Source of the DNA: Gilvibacter sediminis
GTDB taxonomy: Bacteria > Bacteroidota > Bacteroidia > Flavobacteriales > Flavobacteriaceae
Direction of reading: 5' to 3'
DNA: 64,000 nucleotides
NCBI RefSeq assembly: GCF_028561565.1
Contig: NZ_JAQQTE010000004.1
Coordinates: forward strand, 575,017-639,016
Shown here piece after piece: positions 45,147-54,781 of this stretch; position 1 is the stretch's first letter; each line of letters begins with the position of its first letter. Below the pieces are notes generated by a model. That model was given only the letters and a program-made list of their open reading frames with translations. It was not told the origin of the DNA and searched no databases. The translations under genes were made by a program, and so were the position numbers.

Positions 45147-45174
45147 GAAACCCAGAGCCGAAGCCCCGGGTTTC
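45147..45174 (-). terminator. UUCG-loop terminator of the SusC/D operon
   Basis: On the minus strand the 12-base arms GAAACCCGGGGC and GCTCTGGGTTTC pair fully, with two G-U wobbles, around a TTCG tetraloop, followed by AATTTTTATC. It lies after the lipoprotein gene and also at the end of rsmE. Confidence 0.7.
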
Positions 45175-45212
45175 GCTAACCAACCTTGATTCAAAAAAAT
45201 TGAAAAAAAGTA

Positions 45213-46088
45213 TCATTGTTTGGTCCACTGCAGGGTCACATCAGGGGAACCTTCTCCACAGGCATCGGTAATATCATCCTGAAAGGTCAAGGTAAAACTG
45301 CTGTCGTCTCCAGATATATACATTCCATTACCTCCCACTCCTGGACCCAAGAATATGGAGTTCTCGCCACAAGCGGTAAAGGTGAACTGCTCATCGGCAA
45401 AGATCACCTCCTCGCACACAAAATCCATCACATATGAAGTAAGGTTGTCTATGCCAACAGAAGCCACATAAAAGGCTTCAAATGCGCGTTGGTTCGGGCC
45501 TGTTAAAGTCACTCCTAAGGCAGCCTCAGATGTGGATTGATCAAAGAGCGTTAACACCACGCCGCCTCCGTCAGGATCAAAGGTATCCAAGCCAAATATG
45601 GTAGGCGTCACTTGCTCCACTAAATAATCTCCAGTAAATGCGCCAGGCTCTACAGGACATGTAATGAAAATCCTGATTGTAAGTGTACTAGATACAACTA
45701 CCTCACCAGAAACTTCAATACTTACAATCACCTCTTCTGTAGGGATCTGCTCTCCTAAAGGGTCTATTCCAGAGATGGTAAAACTCCCTTGATAGGCGTT
45801 TGCAGGAATGGTGAAACTACTCGGGATATTATAGTATTCTGAACCCAAATCGGCGGGTGCGTTTATTGATAGATTAAAGTTTCGATCCATCGGCGCACGG
45901 GTGGAGCTGTTCACCACCACTTCTGCCGTTCCAGAATCGTTGATCAGAATGGCGAGTTCTACAGTAGATTTCGCAAAACTGAGTAGGGTCTGACCGTTAT
46001 CCGGATCAAACAGGATACGGTCCTTATCGGAATCGCAGGCGGTAAATGCCACGCAATTCAACAGTATTAAGATGATATACTTTTTCAT
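45213..46088 (-). CDS. SusCD-associated surface lipoprotein
   Basis: A 291-residue lipoprotein: signal peptide with lipobox ending VAFTAC, then DSDKD, an acidic +2 region that fits the lipoprotein surface-export signal of Bacteroidota. About residues 25-135 form a beta-sandwich with Calx-beta-like strands (TVELAILINDSGTAEVVVNS). The second half, starting CPVEPGAFTGDYLVEQ, resembles the C-terminal modules of SusE/F-position proteins. It is the last gene of the susC-susD unit, 11 bases from susD. It likely binds the same ligand as SusCD; ligand unknown. Confidence 0.72.
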   Translation of the reverse strand: MKKYIILILLNCVAFTACDSDKDRILFDPDNGQTLLSFAKSTVELAILINDSGTAEVVVNSSTRAPMDRNFNLSINAPADLGSEYYNIPSSFTIPANAYQGSFTISGIDPLGEQIPTEEVIVSIEVSGEVVVSSTLTIRIFITCPVEPGAFTGDYLVEQVTPTIFGLDTFDPDGGGVVLTLFDQSTSEAALGVTLTGPNQRAFEAFYVASVGIDNLTSYVMDFVCEEVIFADEQFTFTACGENSIFLGPGVGGNGMYISGDDSSFTLTFQDDITDACGEGSPDVTLQWTKQ

Positions 46089-46099
46089 AATTGCTACAT

Positions 46100-47527
46100 T
46101 TAATTGGTGTCATAACCAGGGTTCTGTTCAATATTCGGGTTCACATCGATCTCTGCCTGTGGGATGGGCAACGTAAACTTGAAGTCCGTAGGCAGGAGTT
46201 CGCAAGGCGTTGGTCCGCCGCAATCGGCATCGTTACGAACGATCCCCAAACCAGTGATATCACGGGTTCTTCTCAGATCAATAAATCGATGCCCTTCATA
46301 GGCTAATTCTTTGCGTCGCTCACTTAAAATGTCAGTAATGGCTTCGAGAACAGTGGAATAATTAGGAGCCGGCTGATCGGATCCAAAGCGCGCGTCACGA
46401 AGGGCATCGATGGTTATGGCTGCCTCGGCCAGCTGCCCCAAACGGGCTTGAGCTTCGGCTTTGATTAAATATTGCTCGGCCACGCGATAGAGTTTCAGGT
46501 CATTCAACCCAAACTGTCCATCACGACCGGGATATTTCTTGATAAATAACGTCTCGGGAGGATTACTTACCGGATCAATGGTTCCGCCATCTTCATCATC
46601 GTCTAACAAAACATCATAGCGGATATCTAAAGGGTCTAAGGAATCAAAGAGTCCAAAAGACATCTCAAAGAAAGCACCTCCGGTACCTGTGAAATAGAAC
46701 AATCCTCCAGCTCTCCCGTCTGCTACGGTACGGGAAGCCTTAAAGATCACCTCCGTGTTGTCTGCATCGGCATACATAGCTACATATTGAGCTCTATCGG
46801 CCAAGGGATAGGTGGCGATCAACTGATCGGCCAAAGAGATGGCTTGCGCATTGTTTCCTCGGTATAGGGCGATACGCGCCTTCAGCGCCGTGATAAAGTC
46901 CTTATTGAGAAAGATATTGGCGGAATCCTCTAAAATGGCTTCAGCAGCATCTAAATCGCTTAAAATACCCGCAAACACATCTCCAACGCTGTCACGCCCG
47001 GGCAGTTCCAAGATGACCACAAAGTCTATATAAGGCACTCCCAAGTCGCCATCGGCAAAACCTGGGGCGAAAACCGTTAGTAGATCAAAATGCGCCAAAG
47101 CTCTCAAGGCTAATGCTTGTCCTTCAATTTGCCTTAGACGATCTACCTGAGCCTCCGTCAAGGAAGATGAGTCTATAGTCTCAATGGCTTCTAAAACGCG
47201 ATTGGCGCGATTGATCACCGCGTAATAGCTGGAATAAATATTATTTACCACGCCACTGCCTGCGTTTATGGTCTGATTGTGCTCAACGGTTCCCTGACCG
47301 CCGTTGTCTACTCCAAAACGCAGATCGTCTGTGAATCTGGAGGAGAATTGAATGATCAGCTGTGGATTGTAAGCCGCATAGGCCCCGCTTAGCGCAAGGT
47401 CAATGTCTTCCGGAGTGGTCAAGGCGCCCTCTGCAGCTACGGAATCTACCGGAAGTATGTCCGTAGCGTCACGGCAGCCTGCAAACAGCAGCGCCACCGA
47501 GGCGATATATATAAATAACTTCTTCAT
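46100..47527 (-). CDS. SusD/RagB family nutrient-binding outer-membrane lipoprotein
   Basis: A 475-residue SusD-type lipoprotein: lipobox LLFAGC, TPR-like helices (VNNIYSSYYAVINRANRVLE, QALALRALAHFDLLTVF) and a terminal RagB/SusD region with LSERRKELAYEGHRFIDLRR. It caps the SusC channel and captures ligand. I start at ATG 47527 (MKKLFIYIASVALL); the longer frame to 47635 would read back into susC. Ligand cannot be told, because there are no glycoside hydrolases, peptidases or sulfatases in the locus. Confidence 0.92.
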   Translation of the reverse strand: MKKLFIYIASVALLFAGCRDATDILPVDSVAAEGALTTPEDIDLALSGAYAAYNPQLIIQFSSRFTDDLRFGVDNGGQGTVEHNQTINAGSGVVNNIYSSYYAVINRANRVLEAIETIDSSSLTEAQVDRLRQIEGQALALRALAHFDLLTVFAPGFADGDLGVPYIDFVVILELPGRDSVGDVFAGILSDLDAAEAILEDSANIFLNKDFITALKARIALYRGNNAQAISLADQLIATYPLADRAQYVAMYADADNTEVIFKASRTVADGRAGGLFYFTGTGGAFFEMSFGLFDSLDPLDIRYDVLLDDDEDGGTIDPVSNPPETLFIKKYPGRDGQFGLNDLKLYRVAEQYLIKAEAQARLGQLAEAAITIDALRDARFGSDQPAPNYSTVLEAITDILSERRKELAYEGHRFIDLRRTRDITGLGIVRNDADCGGPTPCELLPTDFKFTLPIPQAEIDVNPNIEQNPGYDTN

Positions 47528-47538
47528 GATTTCAATTT

Positions 47539-50500
47539 TTAAAAGGTTAAGTCTAAACCGAGTGTAAATGTTCTGGCGGTCGGGAAATCGAAAAAGGAAG
47601 ATCCTGTATTGGTCTCCGGATCGAAGCCTCGCCAACGACTAAAGGTTAACACGTTCTGTCCTTGCATATAAATACGCGCAGCTGCAAACGGTTTCTTCTT
47701 GAACTGTTCTCCACGCAGGGTGTAGGACAGCACAATATTTCTCAAGCGCAAAAAGGAACTGTTTTCCAAATAGCGGTCTCCAGCTTGAAATCTAAATCCG
47801 CCCAAGTTGGGATCCGGAACATCGGTGATGTCTCCCGGCTGACTCCAAGCGTTAAGCACTGTGGTGCTCTGATTGGCAAATCCCGCTAAAGAGGGATCCT
47901 CGGTTACCGCAAGGGAACCGTTAGTGCGGTACTGCTCCGCAGCAAAACTCCAAAGGCAAGAAAGTCCAAAGCCTTTGTATTGTACATCGGCACCAAAACC
48001 ACCGCTGTAGAGCGGCTGAGTACCCTTTCCTAGGAAAACGGCATCATCTGGATTGAACTGATTGGTGATCTGCCCGTTGGCGTCTAAATACAGTGGTTCT
48101 CCGTTAGCCGGATTCACACCTGCATAGCGCACCAAGCGGAACTCTCCAATAGATTGACCCACTCCAAGATTACCGACTCGCTCTTCTCCGTCAAAAAGAC
48201 TGAGAATCTCGTTGTCGTTGTAGTTCACATTACCGTAGAGGTTGACAAAGAGCTGCTTGGCTTCATTGCGCACCAAGGCATAATTGAATTCAAAGTCAAC
48301 CCCTTTGTTTCTGAGCTTTCCGACATTGTCTGGGAAGGTGTTGAAACCTGAAGTCAGAGAAACGGGGCGAAAAAGCAAGGCATCTCTGGTGGTGTTGGAA
48401 TAGAAATCCAGGTTTCCACTAAAGCGGTTCTCAAAGAAGCTGAAATCAATTCCAAGATTGGCCTGGGTGGTTTCCTCCCACTTCAGGTTATCATTACCAA
48501 TAGCGCTTGGAACTACACCTGGCGTAGCATTGTAGCCAATGGCTGGAGAAAACAGACTGAACTGCCCAAAAGGAATAAACAGCTCCTGATTTCCTACCGT
48601 ACCATAACTGACACGCAAGGCGAGCTCATTAACCCACTCTTGTTTGGCCATAAAAGCTTCATTGGCAATATTCCATCGGCCGGAAACGGCATAAAAAGTT
48701 CCGAACTCATTCTCATCTGGGAAAAAGGACGATCCATCACGACGCAAACTGGCCTGCAGCTCATAACGCTTGTCGTAACGGTAGCTCAGCACTCCAAAGT
48801 ACGAGAAGAGCCCGCGATCGTTCTGAGATCCAAAAAGAATGGGGATGTACGGTCTGGTTTCGGCTCCGCCTTGTAACTCTACCACTTGCCCAGAAGTGAT
48901 CCCGTTGATTGACTGCTCAAAAAGCGGATTAAGTCCAAAACCGACAAAACCGAAGGAACGCACATGCCGTTTATTGTACTCGGTAAACAGCGAGGCCGTT
49001 ACATCGTGCACATCCCCAAAGGTGTTCTTATATTTTAAACTGGCGTTGAAATTCAAGCGCAGGTCTCTAAAATCACTTTCTTGGCGCGAGCCTTTCAGAT
49101 CAGAATCCGCAGTGGGTGTAATTAAACCGCGAATACTCCCTGGTGTAGTGATAATGGTCCCGTTCTGTTGGCGGTAATCCGCTCCCAAAAGGGCTCCTAA
49201 CTTGAGATTCTTGGCCAATTCATAAGAGGCGTCCAAGGAACCGATCAAGCGCAGTTCTTCTTCATTATCGGTGTTGAAAGTGGCCGTATTCAGTGCCAAA
49301 TAAGGCGTGTTGAGAAAGCCATTGGCTCCCGAGGCATTGATGGATCCATCCGCGTTAAGCGCTCCAGAAGCCACAGTACCAAAGGTGTTCAAACTTCCAT
49401 CAGCATTAAATGCGTCCTGAAACGGCAAACCGATATAAGGCACAATGAACGGATTGTCCAACTGACCTCCTGTATTGCCGCCACGAGCGCGATCGACCAC
49501 AAAATTACTCTTGCTAAAATTCGCTGTGAATTGACTGGAGAGCTGAAAACGGTCTGAACGCACTTCATTGTTCGTTCTAAAGGTGAATCGCTGCAAGGAA
49601 GATCCTAAAGTGATTCCCTCCTGCTCAAAATAACCCAAGGAATTGAAGCTTCTGCTGTTCTCACTACCGCGAGATACGGCGATCTCATGAGAAATGGTCG
49701 TTCCATTTCTAAAGAAGATATCGCTCCAATCCGTGTTGATCTGTGCAAGATCTGCGATCTCTTGATCAGTCAGGCCGTTCCCGGCTCCTGTACCGATGAG
49801 TCTTTGGTATTCCAACAGCTCACGCGAGGATAGCACGTCAAAGTTCGGATCGGGTTTTAAGGAAACACCATACTGAGAACGATAGGTCAAAGTGAGTGGG
49901 CTGTTAAACTTACCGCGTTTGGTAGTCACCACGATCACCCCACCGGCTGCACGGCTTCCGTACAAGGCAGAAGCAGAAGCGTCCTTAAGGACTTGAATGT
50001 CTTCAATGTCGTTGGCATTCAAACTGCGGAAGTTGTCTTGGTCTACAAAGACTCCATCAATTACAAACAGCGGTTCACTGTCGCCATTAAAGGAATTCAC
50101 CCCACGAATGGTAATGGTTCCCTGTTGTCCCGGCTGTCCAGAACCTGTGGCTACGTTAAGTCCGGCAACACGTCCCTGTAAGACCTGATCTAAGGAAGCA
50201 ATAGGCACTTGCTCTACTTCTTTGGCTTTAACCGTGCTCACGGCGGCCGTTGGATTCTCCAAACCGTAAATAGGCGCTGAGATCACGACAGTCTCTAAAG
50301 CTTCGGACTCCAGAACCACGTCGATCTGGCTGCGTCCATTAATAGCGACTTCCAATGGCGCGGTTGATACATACGAAAACACCAGGGTTTGACTGCCATC
50401 TACATTGATGGTATACGTTCCGTCAAGGTCGGTTTGTACCCCTAAATTGGTGTCTTTGATTTGCACAGTGGCTCCAAACAAAGGAAAGCCCTCTGTGTCT

Positions 50501-50592
50501 GATACGGTACCTGTTACTGTGAGCTCTTGCGCCATCCCTAGCCAAGGGACCAACAAGAATAGCAAGCAGGCATTTTTCAAAATACTCTTCAT
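47539..50592 (-). CDS. SusC/RagA family TonB-linked outer-membrane protein
   Basis: A 1017-residue TonB-dependent transporter. After the signal peptide (1-21) come a CarboxypepD_reg-like domain (TVSDTEGFPLFGATVQIKDT), a plug (VPIASLDQVLQGRVAGLNVA, TITIRGVNSFNGDSEPLFVI, ASALYGSRAAGGVIVVTTKR) and a 22-stranded barrel to the C-terminal TLGLDLTF. It imports ligands bound by SusD using TonB energy. The next gene, susD, starts 11 bases downstream. The plug is clearly related to the one inserted in the DUF4139 protein at 11385. Confidence 0.94.
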   Translation of the reverse strand: MKSILKNACLLFLLVPWLGMAQELTVTGTVSDTEGFPLFGATVQIKDTNLGVQTDLDGTYTINVDGSQTLVFSYVSTAPLEVAINGRSQIDVVLESEALETVVISAPIYGLENPTAAVSTVKAKEVEQVPIASLDQVLQGRVAGLNVATGSGQPGQQGTITIRGVNSFNGDSEPLFVIDGVFVDQDNFRSLNANDIEDIQVLKDASASALYGSRAAGGVIVVTTKRGKFNSPLTLTYRSQYGVSLKPDPNFDVLSSRELLEYQRLIGTGAGNGLTDQEIADLAQINTDWSDIFFRNGTTISHEIAVSRGSENSRSFNSLGYFEQEGITLGSSLQRFTFRTNNEVRSDRFQLSSQFTANFSKSNFVVDRARGGNTGGQLDNPFIVPYIGLPFQDAFNADGSLNTFGTVASGALNADGSINASGANGFLNTPYLALNTATFNTDNEEELRLIGSLDASYELAKNLKLGALLGADYRQQNGTIITTPGSIRGLITPTADSDLKGSRQESDFRDLRLNFNASLKYKNTFGDVHDVTASLFTEYNKRHVRSFGFVGFGLNPLFEQSINGITSGQVVELQGGAETRPYIPILFGSQNDRGLFSYFGVLSYRYDKRYELQASLRRDGSSFFPDENEFGTFYAVSGRWNIANEAFMAKQEWVNELALRVSYGTVGNQELFIPFGQFSLFSPAIGYNATPGVVPSAIGNDNLKWEETTQANLGIDFSFFENRFSGNLDFYSNTTRDALLFRPVSLTSGFNTFPDNVGKLRNKGVDFEFNYALVRNEAKQLFVNLYGNVNYNDNEILSLFDGEERVGNLGVGQSIGEFRLVRYAGVNPANGEPLYLDANGQITNQFNPDDAVFLGKGTQPLYSGGFGADVQYKGFGLSCLWSFAAEQYRTNGSLAVTEDPSLAGFANQSTTVLNAWSQPGDITDVPDPNLGGFRFQAGDRYLENSSFLRLRNIVLSYTLRGEQFKKKPFAAARIYMQGQNVLTFSRWRGFDPETNTGSSFFDFPTARTFTLGLDLTF

Positions 50593-50733
50593 ACTAGCAA
50601 ATTTTGATGAAACAAAAACGAGGCTTTAAAAGCAGAGCTGCTCTTAAATGCGCTAGTACAAAGATTTAATGGAAACCCAGGCTTTATGGGTGCAATGGAT
50701 AAGGATTACCCTTTACCTTTTTAAAGTTTACCT

Positions 50734-50749
50734 AAGCCCGTTCGGGCTT
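50734..50749. repeat. hairpin flanked by 13-bp direct repeats
   Basis: The palindrome AAGCCCGTTCGGGCTT can form a 6-bp stem with a GTTC loop. It is flanked by two copies of TTTACCTTTTTAA at 50712-50724 and 50754-50766. It lies in the 185-base gap between the AraC-type regulator stop and the susC start. A terminator for the regulator or a regulatory site for susC are both possible. Confidence 0.5.
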
Positions 50750-50777
50750 TACCTTTACCTTTTTAAGGAATGTAAGC

Positions 50778-52187
50778 CTATGTATATAAGGCTTTTACGT
50801 ATTGTGAAGGAGTAACCTCGTTGATCTTTTTGAACGATTTGTTGAAGGTCACCTTGTTGTTGAAGCCTACCTCGTAAGCCACGTCTATGATGTTCTTCTC
50901 ACGCTCGGTATCGGCTTTGAGAATTTCCATAGCTTCCTTAATTCTGTAGCTGTTGATCAGCTCAAAGAAGTTCTGTCCAAAATGCTCATTAATGATCTGA
51001 GAGGCGCTGTGACGTGTAGTCCCTAAACGATCCGCCAAAGAGTCGAGATTAATATCGTTCTCCCGATAGATCTTCTCTTCATCCAACAAACGCATGAGCT
51101 GGTTTTTCAGTTCAAGAGAATAACTATTGGTCAAACCAGAGTTCTTGTATTTGAGGTAGTTGGATTCTAAATGGAAGCCCATCAATACCTTTGGACGGCT
51201 GTAGGCCACATAGGCGACATACAATACCATACCAGACATTAAGATCAACTGGGAGTTGAAAATAAGCCCTGTGTTGATATCGGCCATCAAAAGAATACCG
51301 TAGATCACATATACTAAGGCATACAAGATCTGAAAGCCCACAATGTTGCGCTGCCACAAATACAATGGTGTTTGCACTTGGGTACGATGTGTTCTGGTCT
51401 TTAAGAACAACATGAGCGTCAATGAGGCGTAAACGATCAAAGAAATGATCTTACCTCCTGCAACAATCTGACCGTAAGGGTTAGCACTGTAAGTTCCTAA
51501 ACCAAGCATCATACGCAGCTTTTCTTCTGCGGTTAAAGAATAAATGGGTAGAAACATGATCACCAATGCCAATGTTGGTAATAAATGCAGGGCATCGATT
51601 ATTCTTGGTTTATAACCTGTCTTGATTCGTCTAAAATAGAAGTACAGCAGCGGTCCATAAAGGAAAGAGAATACCGTAGACATACTTTGTGTATGCGGTA
51701 ATTCAAAGGTGTAATTCATGGTGTATAATCCGACGTGGATGATGAACACAGAGTGGATGAGCAAAAAGAGGCTCAAAAAGAGTGCTGCGAGCTTATCCTT
51801 TCGTTTTCTGATGTTGATGATAAAGACTATGAAGAACCCAATAAGCCCTGAATAGATATAAAAGAGCGCGATCCATTTAAATTGAGGCACGTATTGATCT
51901 ACTAACGATATATACTCTGGTGCGTCAGAAATGTAATTGAACGAGCTGTGCTCTACAAAGTGAAAGTCTAGAGTTCGCTTTACGTATTTGTCAATGTAGA
52001 TGGCAGCGGTCTCTGCATCATTGGTCTTTGCGGCCTTAAATGCCAACTCGCGGAACATGAGGACAGAATCTATCTGAACTTCCTCTTGCATATGGGCTGA
52101 TGAGATCTGGGCAAAAGAAGTTGTGCCGCTCAAAACGAGGAGCAGTAGCACAATTGTTTTTTTGAATTTCGCCTGGATGGTTAGCAT
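50778..52187 (-). CDS. membrane-anchored AraC family regulator
   Basis: A 469-residue protein with a signal peptide or anchor (about 9-26), a short extracytoplasmic segment (about 27-100), seven or so membrane helices (about 104-340) and a C-terminal AraC HTH domain (about 375-469, with LADRLGTTRHSASQIINEHF and IDVAYEVGFNNKVTFNKSFK). It should sense a signal in the membrane or periplasm and bind DNA while anchored. It sits directly upstream of susC on the same strand, so it is the likely local regulator. The ligand is unknown. Confidence 0.85.
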   Translation of the reverse strand: MLTIQAKFKKTIVLLLLVLSGTTSFAQISSAHMQEEVQIDSVLMFRELAFKAAKTNDAETAAIYIDKYVKRTLDFHFVEHSSFNYISDAPEYISLVDQYVPQFKWIALFYIYSGLIGFFIVFIINIRKRKDKLAALFLSLFLLIHSVFIIHVGLYTMNYTFELPHTQSMSTVFSFLYGPLLYFYFRRIKTGYKPRIIDALHLLPTLALVIMFLPIYSLTAEEKLRMMLGLGTYSANPYGQIVAGGKIISLIVYASLTLMLFLKTRTHRTQVQTPLYLWQRNIVGFQILYALVYVIYGILLMADINTGLIFNSQLILMSGMVLYVAYVAYSRPKVLMGFHLESNYLKYKNSGLTNSYSLELKNQLMRLLDEEKIYRENDINLDSLADRLGTTRHSASQIINEHFGQNFFELINSYRIKEAMEILKADTEREKNIIDVAYEVGFNNKVTFNKSFKKINEVTPSQYVKALYT

Positions 52188-52475
52188 AGCCGAATTTTAC
52201 ATTAAAGATAAGCCTCAACAAGGTAAAATAAAAGCGGACCGTAATTCCCGATAGAAGTTTACTCGTAAACCTTTATCAGGAAACCTATGTAACTACTTGT
52301 CTTACAAATATATAAATCACCTCTCAAAAACGAGCAAAATTTTAACATCTGTAAAGCAATAGATTCGTTAAACCTTGTAAGATCTTTAGTAATTGAACAA
52401 TTTACCCTCAAAATACCCTGCAATTTTATCACTTTTTGGCATTTATTTATGAGAAAGGAAGCTTACCTTTAAACC
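52188..52475. other. 288-base divergent intergenic region
   Basis: This AT-rich gap between the AraC-type regulator and the DUF4159 gene has no convincing reading frame. It holds a TATCTTTA element for the regulator (minus strand, near 52205) and TACCTTTA at 52464-52471 for DUF4159. I see no riboswitch or RNA gene. Confidence 0.5.
52464..52471 (+). promoter_or_regulatory. TACCTTTA -7 box, 4 bases before ATG (possible leaderless mRNA)
   Basis: TACCTTTA, then AACC, then the DUF4159 ATG at 52476. The spacing is the same as for the YdiJ-like gene at 25325. Confidence 0.45.
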
Positions 52476-53132
52476 ATGTCAAACAGACTGAGAAATCTTC
52501 TGCTATTCATTACTCTCTTAAGTGGTATTTACACATCACAAGCGCAAGAGATCGCTGTGTTGCAATACGGTGGTGGTGGAGATTGGTACAGTAATCCTAC
52601 AGCGGTTCCTAATTTGGTGCGTTTTTGCAATCAAGAGATCGGGACGGTGATGAAAGATAGAATTACCAGCGTAAAACCAGGCAGTATTGATCTGTTTAAC
52701 TATCCGATGTTACATATGACGGGACACGGCAATGTCTATTTTTCTGACGAAGAAGCCGAGAATCTACGCGCCTATTTGTTAAGCGGAGGCTTTTTACACA
52801 TTGACGACAATTACGGTATGGATCCTTATTTACGCAAAGAGTTGGTAAAGATCTTTCCAGACAAAGAATTGAGGGAATTACCAGCCTCCCACCCTATTTT
52901 TAGCGCGCACTTTAAATTTCCAGAAGGATTGCCCAAGATCCACGAACACGACAGTGGCAGACCTCAGGCCTTTGGGATTTTTGAGAATGATCGTCTTTTA
53001 CTATTGTATACTTTTGAGTCTGATATAGGCGATGGCTGGGAAAACCCAGAGATCCACAACGATCCGCCAGCCGTGCGTCTCAAAGCCTTGCAAATGGGCG
53101 CTAATATTGTCAAATTTGCCTTTAATCAATAA
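52476..53132 (+). CDS. DUF4159 domain protein
   Basis: A 218-residue exported protein, signal peptide 1-23, with DUF4159: IAVLQYGGGGDWYSNPTAVPN at the start of the domain and LLSGGFLHIDDNYGMDPYLRK near 105-125. The fold is glutamine-amidotransferase-like and members are often found with MoxR/BatA loci, but no such genes are here. Function unknown. The message may be nearly leaderless. The TrmH-type gene follows after 2 bases. Confidence 0.85.
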   Translation: MSNRLRNLLLFITLLSGIYTSQAQEIAVLQYGGGGDWYSNPTAVPNLVRFCNQEIGTVMKDRITSVKPGSIDLFNYPMLHMTGHGNVYFSDEEAENLRAYLLSGGFLHIDDNYGMDPYLRKELVKIFPDKELRELPASHPIFSAHFKFPEGLPKIHEHDSGRPQAFGIFENDRLLLLYTFESDIGDGWENPEIHNDPPAVRLKALQMGANIVKFAFNQ

Positions 53133-53134
53133 AG

Positions 53135-53647
53135 GTGAATCAACTTACTCACGATCAAAATCCATTCAAGCCCAAAAGCTTTCCCATAGCCTTACTTACG
53201 GATGGCGTGCGCTCTCCAGCCAATATTGGCGGGCTTTTTAGACTGATGGATGCTTTTGGAATTAAGGATATTTTCTTGGCTGACTCTCAGGTTGATTTGA
53301 ACTCCTCCAGACTCAAGCGTACTGCGCGTGGCACCGAACGAAAGCTTAATATCCTAGCCTATGACACTGCAGCCGATGCCCTTGCCGCTATTCAAGAGCA
53401 GCGTCCTGAAGCAAAATTGATCGCCTTGGAGATCACGTCCGACAGCGAAGTGATAGACAGCTTTGAAGTTGCTTCTACTGTAGAGTATATCTTAGTTCTC
53501 GGCGGAGAGCTTCACGGAGTAAGTGAGCCCATTTTAGCGCAATGCGAAAAGGTGGTTCACATCCCTATGTACGGCAACAACAGCAGCATGAATGTGACCC
53601 AGTCTGCGGCTATTGCGCTGCATACACTAACTCAAAAGCTTTTGTAG
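53135..53647 (+). CDS. TrmH/SpoU family RNA 2'-O-methyltransferase
   Basis: A 170-residue SPOUT methyltransferase. Motif 1 is SPANIGGLFRLMDAFG (about 27-42), motif 2 EYILVLGGELHGVSEPIL (about 111-128) and motif 3 MYGNNSSMNVTQSAAIALH (about 143-161), the usual 2'-O-ribose methyltransferase set. It lacks an extra N-terminal RNA-binding domain, so it is a minimal version. The start is GTG at 53135, 2 bases after the DUF4159 stop. The tRNA or rRNA target is not known. Confidence 0.88.
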   Translation: MNQLTHDQNPFKPKSFPIALLTDGVRSPANIGGLFRLMDAFGIKDIFLADSQVDLNSSRLKRTARGTERKLNILAYDTAADALAAIQEQRPEAKLIALEITSDSEVIDSFEVASTVEYILVLGGELHGVSEPILAQCEKVVHIPMYGNNSSMNVTQSAAIALHTLTQKLL

Positions 53648-53691
53648 TTGCGCTGCTAAATGCCTACTTTTAATTCATCAAACTGACTGAA

Positions 53692-54780
53692 ATGACCTCC
53701 AAGACCATCTCCAATGGAATTTTACGTGCAATAGGAATACTGGTCGCAATCGCCATGCTTATTTGGTTTCTTTACCAAATACGCTCAGTTTTGGTCTATA
53801 TCTGCTTGGCGGCAGTGATCACCTTGATCGGCAGACCCATCGTGGTCTTTTTAAGAAGACGCCTGCGCTTTGGAAATACTTTGGCGGTAATTAGCACCAT
53901 TACGCTGATGTTTGGGGTCTTTTTAGGAATCATGTCGCTTTTTATTCCGCTTATTGCCAAACAGAGTAAAAACCTCTCCCTGCTGAATATGAATGGCTTG
54001 CAGAGCAATTTTGAATCACTTTTTGATCAAGCCAATGCCTATTTCTCTAACAAAGGCATTGATATCCTGACTTCATTGGAAGAAATGGACTGGCTCTCTA
54101 AGATTGATTATAATGCCGTTCCAGACTTTTTGAATCATATCTTCGGAGCCTTGGGTTCCTTTAGTATAGGGCTGTTCTCTGTGCTGTTCATCACCTTTTT
54201 CTTTTTGAAGGACAGTGCCCTTTTTGACAATGCCGTCTTGAGTTTGGTGAAGAATTCTGATGAGAATCGGCTTAAAAAAAGCATTACCAAGATCCGCAAC
54301 CTCTTGACGCGCTACTTTGTAGGCCTCTTGGCACAGGTGATGGTGATCTTTATTCTCTACACCATTTTACTGCTGATCTTTGGCATTGAGAACGCTGTGG
54401 TAATTGCGTTTTTATGTGCGCTGCTGAATCTAATTCCCTATGTAGGACCACTTATTGGTGGGGGATTGATGTTGCTTCTGAGCATGAGCAGTAATATAGG
54501 TGCGGACTTTCAGACCGTGATTCTGCCTACAACTATTTACGTTATGATTGGAGTGGTGATTGTGCAACTCATTGACAATTTTGTAAACCAACCGCTGATC
54601 TTCTCTTCCAGCGTTAAATCACATCCGCTAGAGATCTTTTTGATCATTATTATTGGCGGATTACTACTGGGAATTGTTGGGATGGTTGTCGCTGTTCCTG
54701 TCTACACGGCTGTAAAAGTAATTGCCAAGGAATTCCTTTCTGAATACAAGGTGGTACAACGCCTGACCAAAAATCTATAG
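53692..54780 (+). CDS. AI-2E family transporter
   Basis: A 362-residue membrane protein with about eight helices (first two at 10-30 and 32-50; later ones around 155-175, 215-330). The family motif area IPYVGPLIGGGLMLLLS lies near 248-264, and IDNFVNQPLIFSSSVKSHPL near 293-312. Members are permeases or exporters of AI-2 or ions; the substrate here is unknown. It may be cotranscribed with the next gene, which starts 1 base after its stop. Confidence 0.9.
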   Translation: MTSKTISNGILRAIGILVAIAMLIWFLYQIRSVLVYICLAAVITLIGRPIVVFLRRRLRFGNTLAVISTITLMFGVFLGIMSLFIPLIAKQSKNLSLLNMNGLQSNFESLFDQANAYFSNKGIDILTSLEEMDWLSKIDYNAVPDFLNHIFGALGSFSIGLFSVLFITFFFLKDSALFDNAVLSLVKNSDENRLKKSITKIRNLLTRYFVGLLAQVMVIFILYTILLLIFGIENAVVIAFLCALLNLIPYVGPLIGGGLMLLLSMSSNIGADFQTVILPTTIYVMIGVVIVQLIDNFVNQPLIFSSSVKSHPLEIFLIIIIGGLLLGIVGMVVAVPVYTAVKVIAKEFLSEYKVVQRLTKNL

Positions 54781-54781
54781 C

